Assembly: GCF_002022445.1 (NCBI RefSeq)
Contig: NZ_MUYE01000001.1
Coordinates: forward strand, 744,001-808,000
Direction: 5' to 3'
Length of the DNA stretch: 64,000 nucleotides
Origin: Bartonella sp. AR 15-3
Lineage (GTDB): Bacteria; Pseudomonadota; Alphaproteobacteria; Rhizobiales; Rhizobiaceae
The position numbers were made by a program, and so were the translations under genes. The notes under the pieces are model-generated. The model was not told where the DNA came from, did no database searches, and saw nothing but the letters and a program-made list of their open reading frames with translations. This document shows positions 52,590-61,123 of this stretch, piece by piece. The stretch's first letter is position 1. Each line of letters opens with the position of its first letter.

Positions 52590-52902
52590 CATAAAATAAT
52601 ATAGATCTTAATGAAAGCACCTGAGTTTTGTATTTGCATCTTTGAGATGTTATTATTTGATTATGCCATTTTCAAATTTAAATGTAAAATTGCAATACAC
52701 TCAGTCTATCCGAATATGTCCCCAAGTAAGCAATTATGAAGATATTGTAAATAGGAAAAATCAAACTTTTCTGACAGCATTTCTTGATAAAAATAAACAG
52801 CTGCGGATTCCGATCACATGCGCCCTTCTCATTAAAATACTGAGATTTTTTACGCCATGTTTATTTCTTAATATATTGCTGTCAAAATAAATATAACTGT
52901 AA
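52590..52902 (-). pseudogene. Decayed bep, N-terminal Fic fragment
   Basis: Minus-strand bases here align along their whole length with the first 90 or so codons of the bep at 55425-57035 (region 56730-57032), with many substitutions and small indels. Readable pieces include YIYFDSNILRNKHGV, matching YTYPDSNTLINKYGT, and the stretch complementary to CATTTTCAAATTTAAATGTAA, shared by both. No frame is open. It lies about 65 bases downstream of the free antitoxin ORF, where a toxin gene would be expected. The plus-strand ORF at 52642-52890 is a by-product. Confidence 0.8.
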
Positions 52903-52966
52903 GCTAAAGATAACAAAGCACTCTTAGTTGTTTATCTCAACATCTATTGTCTCTATGATTAACTCT

Positions 52967-53173
52967 TTAGAGCGTTGCATTGTCCATAAGAGTATTAAAC
53001 TCTTCTAATGAATACTCTCCCTTAGCATATCCTTCTAAAATTTCAAGCGTCTTAGAATGAAGAGTGATTCCTTCAATTGTATGTGTGCTGATAGCCGCAT
53101 CAACCGCTTCACGGCGTTTTTGTAATTCTTCTGGTATCAAAGATGCAGAATAATCAGTTGATTTTTTTTCCAT
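52967..53173 (-). CDS. VbhA/BiaA-like Fic antitoxin, free-standing
   Basis: This 68-residue protein has the layout of class I Fic antitoxins such as VbhA: a short helical protein whose first helix carries the inhibitory motif (S/T)xxxE(G/N). Here it reads THTIEG (Thr30 to Gly35), in the context EELQKRREAVDAAIS. By family knowledge the Glu pairs with the second Arg of the Fic loop and blocks productive ATP binding. A strong ribosome site (AAGGAAAGGAAG) precedes the ATG. The toxin that should follow is decayed (52590-52902). Its sequence is closely similar to the N-terminus of the bep just upstream (53354-55267). It may inhibit that or other intact Beps in trans. Confidence 0.85.
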   Translation of the reverse strand: MEKKSTDYSASLIPEELQKRREAVDAAISTHTIEGITLHSKTLEILEGYAKGEYSLEEFNTLMDNATL

Positions 53174-53353
53174 AAAATCTTCCTTTCCTTTACTTATTTC
53201 TATAAAATAGATGCATGTCTGCTTGTCACGTCTCTATTATTATTTAGAAACCTAAATAACTTATGTAAAACATTTCTGCTTTTTTATGAATAGAATATTG
53301 TTACAACAATTGCGTCACCTATAAATATTAAATGAATTATAAACCCTCCATTT

Positions 53354-55267
53354 TTAACTAGCCATATTTATTGCTCCTACATCATTAAGCTTGACACTTT
53401 TTAACAAGCTCTGTAGTTGCTTGCCTTGCACAAAAAGCTTTTGAATTGTCTTCGCTTTACTTTCTGATATACCAATGCTTTCGGCTAGTAATGTATACTT
53501 AGCATCACATAGCCATTTATGCTCGCTTGGTGTAAGACGGGAACGAACTTCTCGTATAAAAGTATCGAGTTCTTTTTGCAATGAAGGAGAGAAATTTAAA
53601 GCTTCTTTCTGCATATCCTCCGACAAATTGAAAATATCTTGTAATTCTTTGCTGGGCATTTTCACTACTGTCATCAAACGTTTTTGTTGGACTAGATGCT
53701 CTTGAACAATTTCATGCCTCACATCTCTTACAGTAGCGCCATAGCCACTAATCTGTTGAGTCAGTGCTTCAATATTTCGTTGAGCTGTTTTGTATTTTGA
53801 ATTTTTAAAGCCTAATATTTTTTTACCTGCTAATTTAGAAATAGATTCAGGAGAATCAGTTATTTGCTTTATAAGCACTTTATCAAAATTTTCATTTTTA
53901 TTAATGAGAGCCATTTTTTCGTTGAATTCTTTTACCTGTTTATAAACACGTCTTGCATAAATATTAACGTCTCTTTCTTTTGATAAGATAGTAGGATGCA
54001 CCATAACCCTTTGACTAATTTGATCTGATGTTAAAGGAGCTAATATTTCTTCTGGAATAAGAACGCTTTTTATATCTTCGTTTGTTGGAAATACAAAATT
54101 TAGTGTATCACCAGATTTTAATGCCTTAATTTGCGTTGGTGACAGATAATCTTTTTTAAATATCATATAAATTGGTTCTAAAATATAATCACGATCCACT
54201 TTGACTAGAATAGATTCCGGGCTATCATTTTCATAAACGCCTACATAGCTATCCCCTTTATTTGGCATTACAATAATCTTTTTTTGAGCCTCTTGATACT
54301 CGATATTATTCATGGAGCTTATGAACTCCTTCATAATACTTACTGTTTTTGGATTTGAAATATCTTCAAACATATGTCTCATAACACTTATATCGTCCGA
54401 AGTATCAGCACACCCCATGGAGAGCTTACTGCAAACTACCATGCGTTTTCTTGTTACAACCGAAAAATCGAGCTTATGGCCTGCAGCTTCTGCTAATTTT
54501 TCAAAAAATATTCGTTGCGTGCGACCATTCCCATCTCTAAAGGGATGGACATAATTAAGAAAAGCAAACATATGCGCTGCTTTATTAACAAAATCTTTAC
54601 GCGATAAACCTTGCAAATTATTCTGTTCTGCAAGTGTTTTATCCATATAATCGAAGCAGCCAACAATTTTGGCACTTTCTACAAAACCATCACCTTTTTT
54701 GTTTCTAAAATCGCTTTCCTTGCTTATCTTTCTCATTGTTGGCATAATGGCAATAGTACCATCATCAAATACAAATGGAAGGTCACGGCTGTGTCCAGCC
54801 CATTCAAATGTATTCTCGAACAAGCGTCTATGAAGATATTTTAAATAAGTGGAATCAAACTTTTCCGGTAATGGTTCATGGTATAAATTAACCAGTGCTT
54901 TTACCGTGGAATGTCCGCCTACTGTGGACAGAATTTCCATGTCTGCTACCCCATATTTATTTTTTAATACAAAGGTGAAAGGATAAACATAATTGTAGGA
55001 TGACGGGCGGTCAGAGTGAAATGGTAGCTCAGCGTCTTCCACTCGCACTTTTTTTACATCACCTAGAATAGTTTTCTCAAAATTATCCATGATAGCATTA
55101 AATTCATTCAATGAATAATTTCCCTTTGCATATTGTTCTAAAATTGTAATTGTATCCGAATGCAAAGCGATGTTTTCAATAGTATGAGTATGAACCGCTG
55201 CCTCAACGATTTGACGACGCTTTTGGAGCTCTTCCACTGATAGGGATGTCGAACTATACGATTTCAT
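53354..55267 (-). CDS. Bep effector with fused N-terminal antitoxin, Fic-BID, intact Fic motif
   Basis: I start at the ATG at 55267 (637 residues). The ATG two codons earlier (55273) sits only one base from GGGAG, so the later one has the better-spaced ribosome site. Residues 10-60 are nearly the free antitoxin: EELQKRRQIVEAAVHTHTIENIALHSD, with Thr27-x-x-x-Glu31-Asn32 as inhibitory motif. A linker (about 60-85) leads to the Fic domain, with catalytic motif HPFRDGNGRTQR from residue 241, fully intact. An OB-like linker and BID domain complete the protein. Fusion of antitoxin and Fic in one secreted chain would make an auto-inhibited effector. Confidence 0.9.
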   Translation of the reverse strand: MKSYSSTSLSVEELQKRRQIVEAAVHTHTIENIALHSDTITILEQYAKGNYSLNEFNAIMDNFEKTILGDVKKVRVEDAELPFHSDRPSSYNYVYPFTFVLKNKYGVADMEILSTVGGHSTVKALVNLYHEPLPEKFDSTYLKYLHRRLFENTFEWAGHSRDLPFVFDDGTIAIMPTMRKISKESDFRNKKGDGFVESAKIVGCFDYMDKTLAEQNNLQGLSRKDFVNKAAHMFAFLNYVHPFRDGNGRTQRIFFEKLAEAAGHKLDFSVVTRKRMVVCSKLSMGCADTSDDISVMRHMFEDISNPKTVSIMKEFISSMNNIEYQEAQKKIIVMPNKGDSYVGVYENDSPESILVKVDRDYILEPIYMIFKKDYLSPTQIKALKSGDTLNFVFPTNEDIKSVLIPEEILAPLTSDQISQRVMVHPTILSKERDVNIYARRVYKQVKEFNEKMALINKNENFDKVLIKQITDSPESISKLAGKKILGFKNSKYKTAQRNIEALTQQISGYGATVRDVRHEIVQEHLVQQKRLMTVVKMPSKELQDIFNLSEDMQKEALNFSPSLQKELDTFIREVRSRLTPSEHKWLCDAKYTLLAESIGISESKAKTIQKLFVQGKQLQSLLKSVKLNDVGAINMAS

Positions 55268-56443
55268 TAGCATACTCCCTTCTTTTCTACTCTGTTCTGT
55301 TTATAAAATAGAAATATGTTTTTACTTTGTTATACTTTTATTTTGACATTATTTTTTTTTATTATAAGAACAATTTTTTCTTCATGGAAATAATTTATAA
55401 ATTCATCATAAAAAATCCTGTATGTTAGACTGCCACAGCCATCTGTTTTAACTTATCCACTCTGCATTGTTGAAGTTGTCGATACACTTTTTTTGTTTCT
55501 CTAACAGTTTCTATAAGTATTTTTGCTTTATGTTCTGATATATTAATACTTTGAGCGATTGTTTGATAATCACCTATTCTGAGCGCTTTAGCCTCATCCC
55601 TTGTAAGACGAGAATCGATTTTCAATAAAAAGTCGAAGAGCTCTTTTTTGATTTTAACACAATCTTCTCCGCTTAAAGTTTTTTGTCTTTCACTTTGAGA
55701 CATGTTAAGGATATTTTGCACTGCTTCACTAGGCAACCTTACTTCTTGTGCAAGGCGTTTTTTTTCTACTTCATGATTTCGAATGATCATATTTTTAACA
55801 AGTCCTACACCATACCCGTAATCTTTAATTTTTTGACTAAGTAATGAAAGCTTTCTTTCAGCCCTTATGCGCTTTGGGCTCTTTATAAACCATATTCTAA
55901 AGCCAGCGAGTTTAGAAATAGATCGAGGATGTTCTAAAATTTGTTGGGCAATTTTTTCACTCATTTCTTGCTCTTGATTAATCATATCGATACTTTGATC
56001 TAATACTTTTGAACTTCCATAAACAATTTTTGATAAACGCTTGATTTCTTTTTGATCTTCTTTAAGCACAGCACTGTCCTTAACCTTTTTAAGCATTTCT
56101 TCTAACGTCAAAGAAGTGAGTTTTTCTGCTGGGATAAGAACTTGATTTAAATTTTTATTTATTGGAATTTTAAAGGTAATCTTATCACCAAATTTCAATG
56201 CCTTAAGTTGTTCTGGTGCAAAATAATCTTTACAGCATACGATATGTAAGTCTACTGTTTCAATTATAATAGAATCCGCATTACTACTCTTATAAATACC
56301 CGTATAGTCTATATCTTCACGTGGTGCTATAATAATTTGATCATTCAAAAGCTTACGTCTATGCTCAGATGCAGAACATAAATAGTCCTTTAAAAGGCGC
56401 GTTTTTTCTGGATTGGAGATATCTTCGAACAAATGTTGCATTG
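55262..56443. repeat. Duplicated bep block, copy 1
   Basis: This stretch matches 62821-64000 almost base for base in the coding part. The match includes the C-terminal two thirds of the 536-residue bep, the region downstream of it, and the first few codons of the next bep. The repeat reaches the window edge in the other copy, so its full length is unknown. Confidence 0.92.
55328..55354 (-). promoter_or_regulatory. Conserved bep upstream element
   Basis: A minus-strand motif of the form ATAATGTCAnAAnnnnnnTATAACAAA lies about 60-85 bases upstream of the antitoxin-bep fusion. Near copies lie upstream of the bep at 59367-60959 (at 61002-61025) and at 62884-62910, in the duplicated block. It may be a shared promoter or activator site. 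Confidence 0.4.
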
Positions 56444-57035
56444 CTTCATAATTTACATTACCTTTTGCAGGTATTGTATTATTACAGGCATGTATCATGC
56501 GTTTTTTTGTCACAACTGAAAAATCAAGCTGATGACCTGCAGCTTGTGCGAGTTTTTCAAAAAACATTTGTTGTGCATGCCCATTGCCATCTCTGAAGGG
56601 ATGTATATAGTTAAGAAAAGAAAAAAGCTTTACTGATTCCTCGACAAATTCTTTGCGCGATAAGTTTTGCAAATTATTTTTGTCAGAAAGTATTTGATCA
56701 AATTTATGTAAGCTTTTTCCTACTTTTTTACTATCTTTGAAGAAAGCATCTGAATTTGGTATTTGCATTTTTGAGATGCTAGCGGTTGTACCATTTTCAA
56801 ATTTAAATGTAAGATTGCGAGTACAGCCTGCCCATTCGAATATGCTTTCAAATAAGCGTTTATGAAGATATTTTAAATAAGTGGAATCAAACTTCTCTGG
56901 CAATGCTTCTTGACGCAAATGAACAGCTACTCTTTCTGCATCAGCTGCGCACATTGCTTCAAGAACCCGAGAATCTTTTGTTCCATATTTATTTATTAAT
57001 GTATTACTGTCAGGATAAGTATAATCGCAAGACAA
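55425..57035 (-). CDS. Bep effector, Fic-BID, Fic motif missing both arginines
   Basis: The protein is 536 residues from a TTG at 57035; no ATG exists in this frame upstream before a stop. An ATG at 57111 begins MKKTNLKSLKKVFKPLTKK, but joins this frame only if one A is lost from a nine-A run at 57053-57061. The Fic domain begins YTYPDSNTLINKYG. The catalytic loop is HPFRDGNGHAQQ (from residue 145): His is kept, but both Arg of GNGRxxR are replaced (His, Gln). The linker and BID domain are complete. A second, almost identical copy of the 3' two thirds lies at 62982-64000. Activity as an AMP transferase is doubtful. Confidence 0.85.
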   Translation of the reverse strand: MSCDYTYPDSNTLINKYGTKDSRVLEAMCAADAERVAVHLRQEALPEKFDSTYLKYLHKRLFESIFEWAGCTRNLTFKFENGTTASISKMQIPNSDAFFKDSKKVGKSLHKFDQILSDKNNLQNLSRKEFVEESVKLFSFLNYIHPFRDGNGHAQQMFFEKLAQAAGHQLDFSVVTKKRMIHACNNTIPAKGNVNYEAMQHLFEDISNPEKTRLLKDYLCSASEHRRKLLNDQIIIAPREDIDYTGIYKSSNADSIIIETVDLHIVCCKDYFAPEQLKALKFGDKITFKIPINKNLNQVLIPAEKLTSLTLEEMLKKVKDSAVLKEDQKEIKRLSKIVYGSSKVLDQSIDMINQEQEMSEKIAQQILEHPRSISKLAGFRIWFIKSPKRIRAERKLSLLSQKIKDYGYGVGLVKNMIIRNHEVEKKRLAQEVRLPSEAVQNILNMSQSERQKTLSGEDCVKIKKELFDFLLKIDSRLTRDEAKALRIGDYQTIAQSINISEHKAKILIETVRETKKVYRQLQQCRVDKLKQMAVAV

Positions 57036-57052
57036 TAAGTTTAATGGTTCTA

Positions 57053-57061
57053 TTTTTTTTT
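57053..57061 (-). repeat. Nine-A homopolymer at the 5' end of a bep
   Basis: The run lies between an ATG-led reading frame (from 57111) and the frame of the bep at 55425-57035. Reading through as found leads to a stop within 34 codons. One A fewer joins the two frames and adds about 25 residues, many basic. Confidence 0.6.
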
Positions 57062-57298
57062 GTTAAAGGCTTAAAAACTTTTTTTAGAGATTTTAAATTT
57101 GTTTTTTTCATGATCATTTACACAAATATTATTTTTAATAAACACAACTCTTTCACATGTATTCTATATCCATTATAGACAACCATATTGCAGGGTCACT
57201 ATGCGCTCTGCTATAATAACTAAAAATTCAGTTATTGATCTGCAATTTCAGCGAATTTTTTAAAAATATTTATTATATGTGCCCATTACAATCTCTAA

Positions 57299-59221
57299 TC
57301 AGTCTTTCTTTCCTTTTGGAGCAAAGCGATTCTTTTCAGTAGCAGCTAACATCTCTTTTCTTCTGAAGTAAATTGCTCGTCCACATCGTAAAGGCGGTTG
57401 CCCTTGCATAAGAATGATTTGTTCATCTTGTCGCATTTCTTGAATAATTTCATGAGGTAAAATCAGCGCTCTTTGTTGATAATTTATATTTTTAGAGCCT
57501 TTTAAAAATTGTCCTTTAGATTTACTTTCTCCAGTCACTTCGATAGTCATTTGACCACAACGTTCTGAAATATCTTTAGCTGTTTGTAAATCTTTAATAG
57601 CAGCATAACTCACAAACGAACAACTCTCAAACCATGATTGCGCTCCTGATTTTCCAAAGTGATTTACTAACTGACCAAAGGATTGATAAAATAACATTAA
57701 AGATATACCATATTTACGTCCACGGTCACGCGCTTCTTCTAAAACGTTCATATAGCCAAGCAAATCAACCTCATCCAAAACAAACAAAACACGCTTTTTA
57801 TAGTTCCCATCAGCTGTAACCATTGCATTTAAAAAAGCACCAATAATCACACGTCCAATCCCTGGATAACTATTTAAAATACTTGCAGGAAGATTAAGAA
57901 AAATATCTGTATTCCCATCTGCTATATCTGAGGACAGGAAATCATCACCACAAACAAGATCTGCGTAATTAGATAAAGAAAGCCACTGAGTATCTTTCGA
58001 AGCAGTTGTATAAACACCTGAAAAAGTTTGATCTGCCATTTCTGTGAAAATACCAACCATTTCACGAATAAAAGGAGAAGGTGATGTATCTTGAATATTG
58101 CGCAATTGATTAATAACAGCTGTTTCTGATTGAGAAAGAATTTTTCGCAATGTTTTTAGATTACGCTCACTGTCATCGTATTCATCAGAAAATATGACAT
58201 GTGCAAGAAGAGCAGTTAAAAGATTATGCGCTTGTGTTGAAAAGTATTCTGCTGAAGAATTTTCTGTTTTTTTATCAGTAAGTAGCAGTTTTGAAAAACC
58301 TACGATATTCGCTTCACGTTGTGTGCGAGGTACGCTATCATCTAAAAGCCAATCAAGAACATTGAAAGTTTTGCTTGATATTGAAGTTGGATCAAGAACA
58401 ATAACATTTCTATTCCCCATATTTTTACGCGCCAATTGAACCATTGGCGCAACTTCTGTTGAAGGATCAAGACAAATAATAGAAGCTGGATATTTTAAAC
58501 ATACTGGAATCACTGTACTTGTTGTTTTATATCCGCCAGAACCAGCAAAAAAAATCATATGAGTTGAACCAAAATCAAGATTAAAGGTTAATAAGGGTGA
58601 CGTTCCACCTTTTCCCCATGTTGCCTTATCTCCAGGGGCAAAGGGAATATTACGCACACTATCTTTGTCAACACGGTATCTTTCACCAATAACAATTTGA
58701 CCGTTTGCAGGAAAAATTTTTTTTGCCTCGCTTAAATTCATCCATGATGCATCACCAAAAACTCCTTTTTTGGCACGCTTCACTCCTTTTGTATTTTTAA
58801 GCGAAGTAGTTGTTAAGAATTGAGCTATTAAAAGAAGAATACCACCAATTATGCCAAAGATAACCATGACATCAATAAACTGCAAAGCATAGCTCCATGT
58901 TATTCCTTGTTGGCCGATATAAGGGCTTAAGCGTTTAATTTCGCAGCTAAGATAGTAAAGAGAGACACCAGTAAAAAAAAATGCTGTAACAATTGTAATT
59001 GCTCTGCGTAGATATAGCTTTTGCGATATAGTGTAAATAAATGATACAGCAACAACGAGTAGTTGCATTAATAATGGTTCTGAACGGATATACCAATATT
59101 TCTCATAATCTTGTAATCCGTTTATTAGAAATAATAACACATAAGGAACAAGGAATATTATTAAACTACCTAAAATTATTGGCATTAAAATAAGAAATAA
59201 TTGTGTTTTAGTATATTTCAT
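57299..59221 (-). CDS. virD4: T4SS coupling ATPase VirD4
   Basis: VirD4 binds effector BID signals and feeds substrates to the VirB channel. The 640-residue protein has N-terminal TM helices (about 10-30, 48-62, 72-88, 112-135) and a cytoplasmic TraG/VirD4 ATPase domain. Walker A is FFAGSGGYKTTST near residue 225 and Walker B is KRVLFVLDEVDLLGYM near 480. Also conserved are GVFGDASWMN and a C-terminal LPHEIIQEMRQDEQIILMQG. All elements are intact. It is unusual in being surrounded by bep genes and on the opposite strand to virB2-10. Confidence 0.95.
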   Translation of the reverse strand: MKYTKTQLFLILMPIILGSLIIFLVPYVLLFLINGLQDYEKYWYIRSEPLLMQLLVVAVSFIYTISQKLYLRRAITIVTAFFFTGVSLYYLSCEIKRLSPYIGQQGITWSYALQFIDVMVIFGIIGGILLLIAQFLTTTSLKNTKGVKRAKKGVFGDASWMNLSEAKKIFPANGQIVIGERYRVDKDSVRNIPFAPGDKATWGKGGTSPLLTFNLDFGSTHMIFFAGSGGYKTTSTVIPVCLKYPASIICLDPSTEVAPMVQLARKNMGNRNVIVLDPTSISSKTFNVLDWLLDDSVPRTQREANIVGFSKLLLTDKKTENSSAEYFSTQAHNLLTALLAHVIFSDEYDDSERNLKTLRKILSQSETAVINQLRNIQDTSPSPFIREMVGIFTEMADQTFSGVYTTASKDTQWLSLSNYADLVCGDDFLSSDIADGNTDIFLNLPASILNSYPGIGRVIIGAFLNAMVTADGNYKKRVLFVLDEVDLLGYMNVLEEARDRGRKYGISLMLFYQSFGQLVNHFGKSGAQSWFESCSFVSYAAIKDLQTAKDISERCGQMTIEVTGESKSKGQFLKGSKNINYQQRALILPHEIIQEMRQDEQIILMQGQPPLRCGRAIYFRRKEMLAATEKNRFAPKGKKD

Positions 59222-59366
59222 TACGACCTACTTTTGCTTTTACCATGCCATAAAATTGCACTTTATTAGCTGAATGTATATAATGTAAGCGATATCTGCT
59301 AAAAGTCATAATATTATTACAAATAACTCTTATTCATAAATGTTAAATGAAATATAAAGCCTTATT

Positions 59367-60959
59367 TTAGATGCTCATATATTGCATTTGTGGCCTCTTA
59401 GGTTGTATTATGTCCAAAACTGTGTCGATTTTCTTAACAGTTTCTGCAATTACTTTTGCTTTATTTTCTGATATTCCAATGCTTTCAGCAAGCGCTTTAT
59501 AATTAGCATTTCTCATCTCGCGATTTTCGTCTGGTGATAAACGCAAGCTAATTGAACGTATGAATCTATTCATTTCTACATAAATTTCAGGAGAGCTATC
59601 TAAAGCATTTAGTTGGAATCTTGTGGACAAACTAAGTACATTTTGTAATTTTTCACTAGGCATCTTTATTACGTGTGCAAGGCGTTTTTCTTTTGCTTTA
59701 TGTATTCTAAGAGCCGTAGATCTGATCTCTGATACTATATCTGCGTAATTAGAAATTTCAGTAGCAAGTATTTTACTATTATTTTCAGAGGCTTTGTATC
59801 TTGATGTTTTTATGCCCAAAATTTTTTTACCCTTTACCTTAGCAAGCGATTGAGGAGTATTCATAATACGTCGAGAAATCTCTTCGACTACTCTAGGATT
59901 TGCATTAATAAGACTTATACTTTTTTCCAGCACTTGAGGCTTACCGTAAACAAATCTTGATAACTCTTCGATTTTTTTTATGCTTTCTTGAACACGGCAA
60001 TCATTTTCAATATTTTTAATTATTTCTTCTTCCTTTAAAGGAGCTAATTTTTCATTTGGAATGAGAATTTGATCTAAGTTTTTTCTATTCATTGGAATTG
60101 TAAAGGTAAGCTCATCACCGGATTTTAGTGCTTTGAGTTTTTCTGGTGGAAAATAATCTTTACAGCATAGGATACAAAAACCCATTGTTTCGATCATAAT
60201 AGAATCAAAATTACTTTCTTTATAAAGACCGCTATAGGAAATACCTTCACGTGCTACCATAACAATTTTATTTATCAAATCTTTTCTCTTACTCTTAGTG
60301 TCGCAGTAAATAGCCTTTCGTAAAATATCTACTTTTTCTGGATTAGAGATATCTTCGAACAAATGCTGCATCGCTTCATAATTTGCATGCTTAGGCATTG
60401 TATTACTACAGGCATGTATCATGCGTTTTTCTGTCACAACCGAAAAATCAAGCTGATGACCTGCAGCTTGTGCGAGTTTTACAAAAAATATTCGTTGTGC
60501 ACGCCCATTGCCATCTTTGAATGGATGTATATAGTTGAGAAAGGAAAAAAGCTTTACTGCTTCATCAACAAATTCTTTGCGCGATAAGTTTTGCAAATTA
60601 TTTTTGTCAGAAAGCATTTGATCAAATTGATGTAAGCTTTTTTCGATTTTATGACCAACTAAAAACTTATGTTGTAAATCTGGTGTTCGTATTACCAACA
60701 TTTTGGCAATTGTACCATCTGCAAATTTAAACGGATGACCCCGAATATATCCTGCCCATTCAAAAGATCTCTCAAATAAGCGTTTATGAAGATACTTTAG
60801 ATAAGAAGAATCAAATTCTTTTGGCGGTTGCTCCTGATACAAATCAACCATTACTCTTTTTGCATCATGAGCACATCGCTTGTTTAATTTTTTTTCATCT
60901 ATTATGTTATATTTATTTTTTAATATTTTACTATCAGCATAATAATAACCAGAATACAT
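59367..60959 (-). CDS. Bep effector, Fic-BID, intact Fic motif
   Basis: This 530-residue effector starts at an ATG with a good ribosome site (AAGAGAG). The Fic domain begins YYYADSKILKNKYNI and its catalytic loop is HPFKDGNGRAQR (from residue 145), fully canonical. The OB-like linker (about 240-320) and BID domain (including MPSEKLQNVLSLSTRFQ and LAESIGISENKAKVIAE) follow. Its Fic-coding DNA is nearly the same as that of the 536-residue bep at 55425, yet that gene has lost both Arg by G-to-A changes, so the two record recent divergence or gene conversion. No antitoxin module is attached. Confidence 0.92.
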   Translation of the reverse strand: MYSGYYYADSKILKNKYNIIDEKKLNKRCAHDAKRVMVDLYQEQPPKEFDSSYLKYLHKRLFERSFEWAGYIRGHPFKFADGTIAKMLVIRTPDLQHKFLVGHKIEKSLHQFDQMLSDKNNLQNLSRKEFVDEAVKLFSFLNYIHPFKDGNGRAQRIFFVKLAQAAGHQLDFSVVTEKRMIHACSNTMPKHANYEAMQHLFEDISNPEKVDILRKAIYCDTKSKRKDLINKIVMVAREGISYSGLYKESNFDSIMIETMGFCILCCKDYFPPEKLKALKSGDELTFTIPMNRKNLDQILIPNEKLAPLKEEEIIKNIENDCRVQESIKKIEELSRFVYGKPQVLEKSISLINANPRVVEEISRRIMNTPQSLAKVKGKKILGIKTSRYKASENNSKILATEISNYADIVSEIRSTALRIHKAKEKRLAHVIKMPSEKLQNVLSLSTRFQLNALDSSPEIYVEMNRFIRSISLRLSPDENREMRNANYKALAESIGISENKAKVIAETVKKIDTVLDIIQPKRPQMQYMSI

Positions 60960-61001
60960 AATCTCTCTTTTTTATTACTTTTCTAAAAAACATATTTTTG
61001 A

Positions 61002-61025
61002 TTTGTTATATTCTTGTGACATTAT
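61002..61025 (-). promoter_or_regulatory. Conserved bep upstream element
   Basis: A copy of the element described at 55328-55354, here 43-66 bases upstream of the bep start at 60959. The TATAACAAA and ATAATGTCA halves are both present; the spacer is three bases shorter. Confidence 0.4.
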
Positions 61026-61123
61026 TTAGCCACTCAGAAAAACGAGCCCTCTTCCTTGATCAGATAGTTATTATCACACAATCTTCACCTATCCACACAA
61101 GATAAAAACAAAAATTCGTATTT

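Noticed and set aside
52642..52890. Plus-strand ORF of 82 codons
   Set aside because: The opposite strand aligns with the start of the bep at 55425, so this frame is a chance product of a decayed minus-strand gene.
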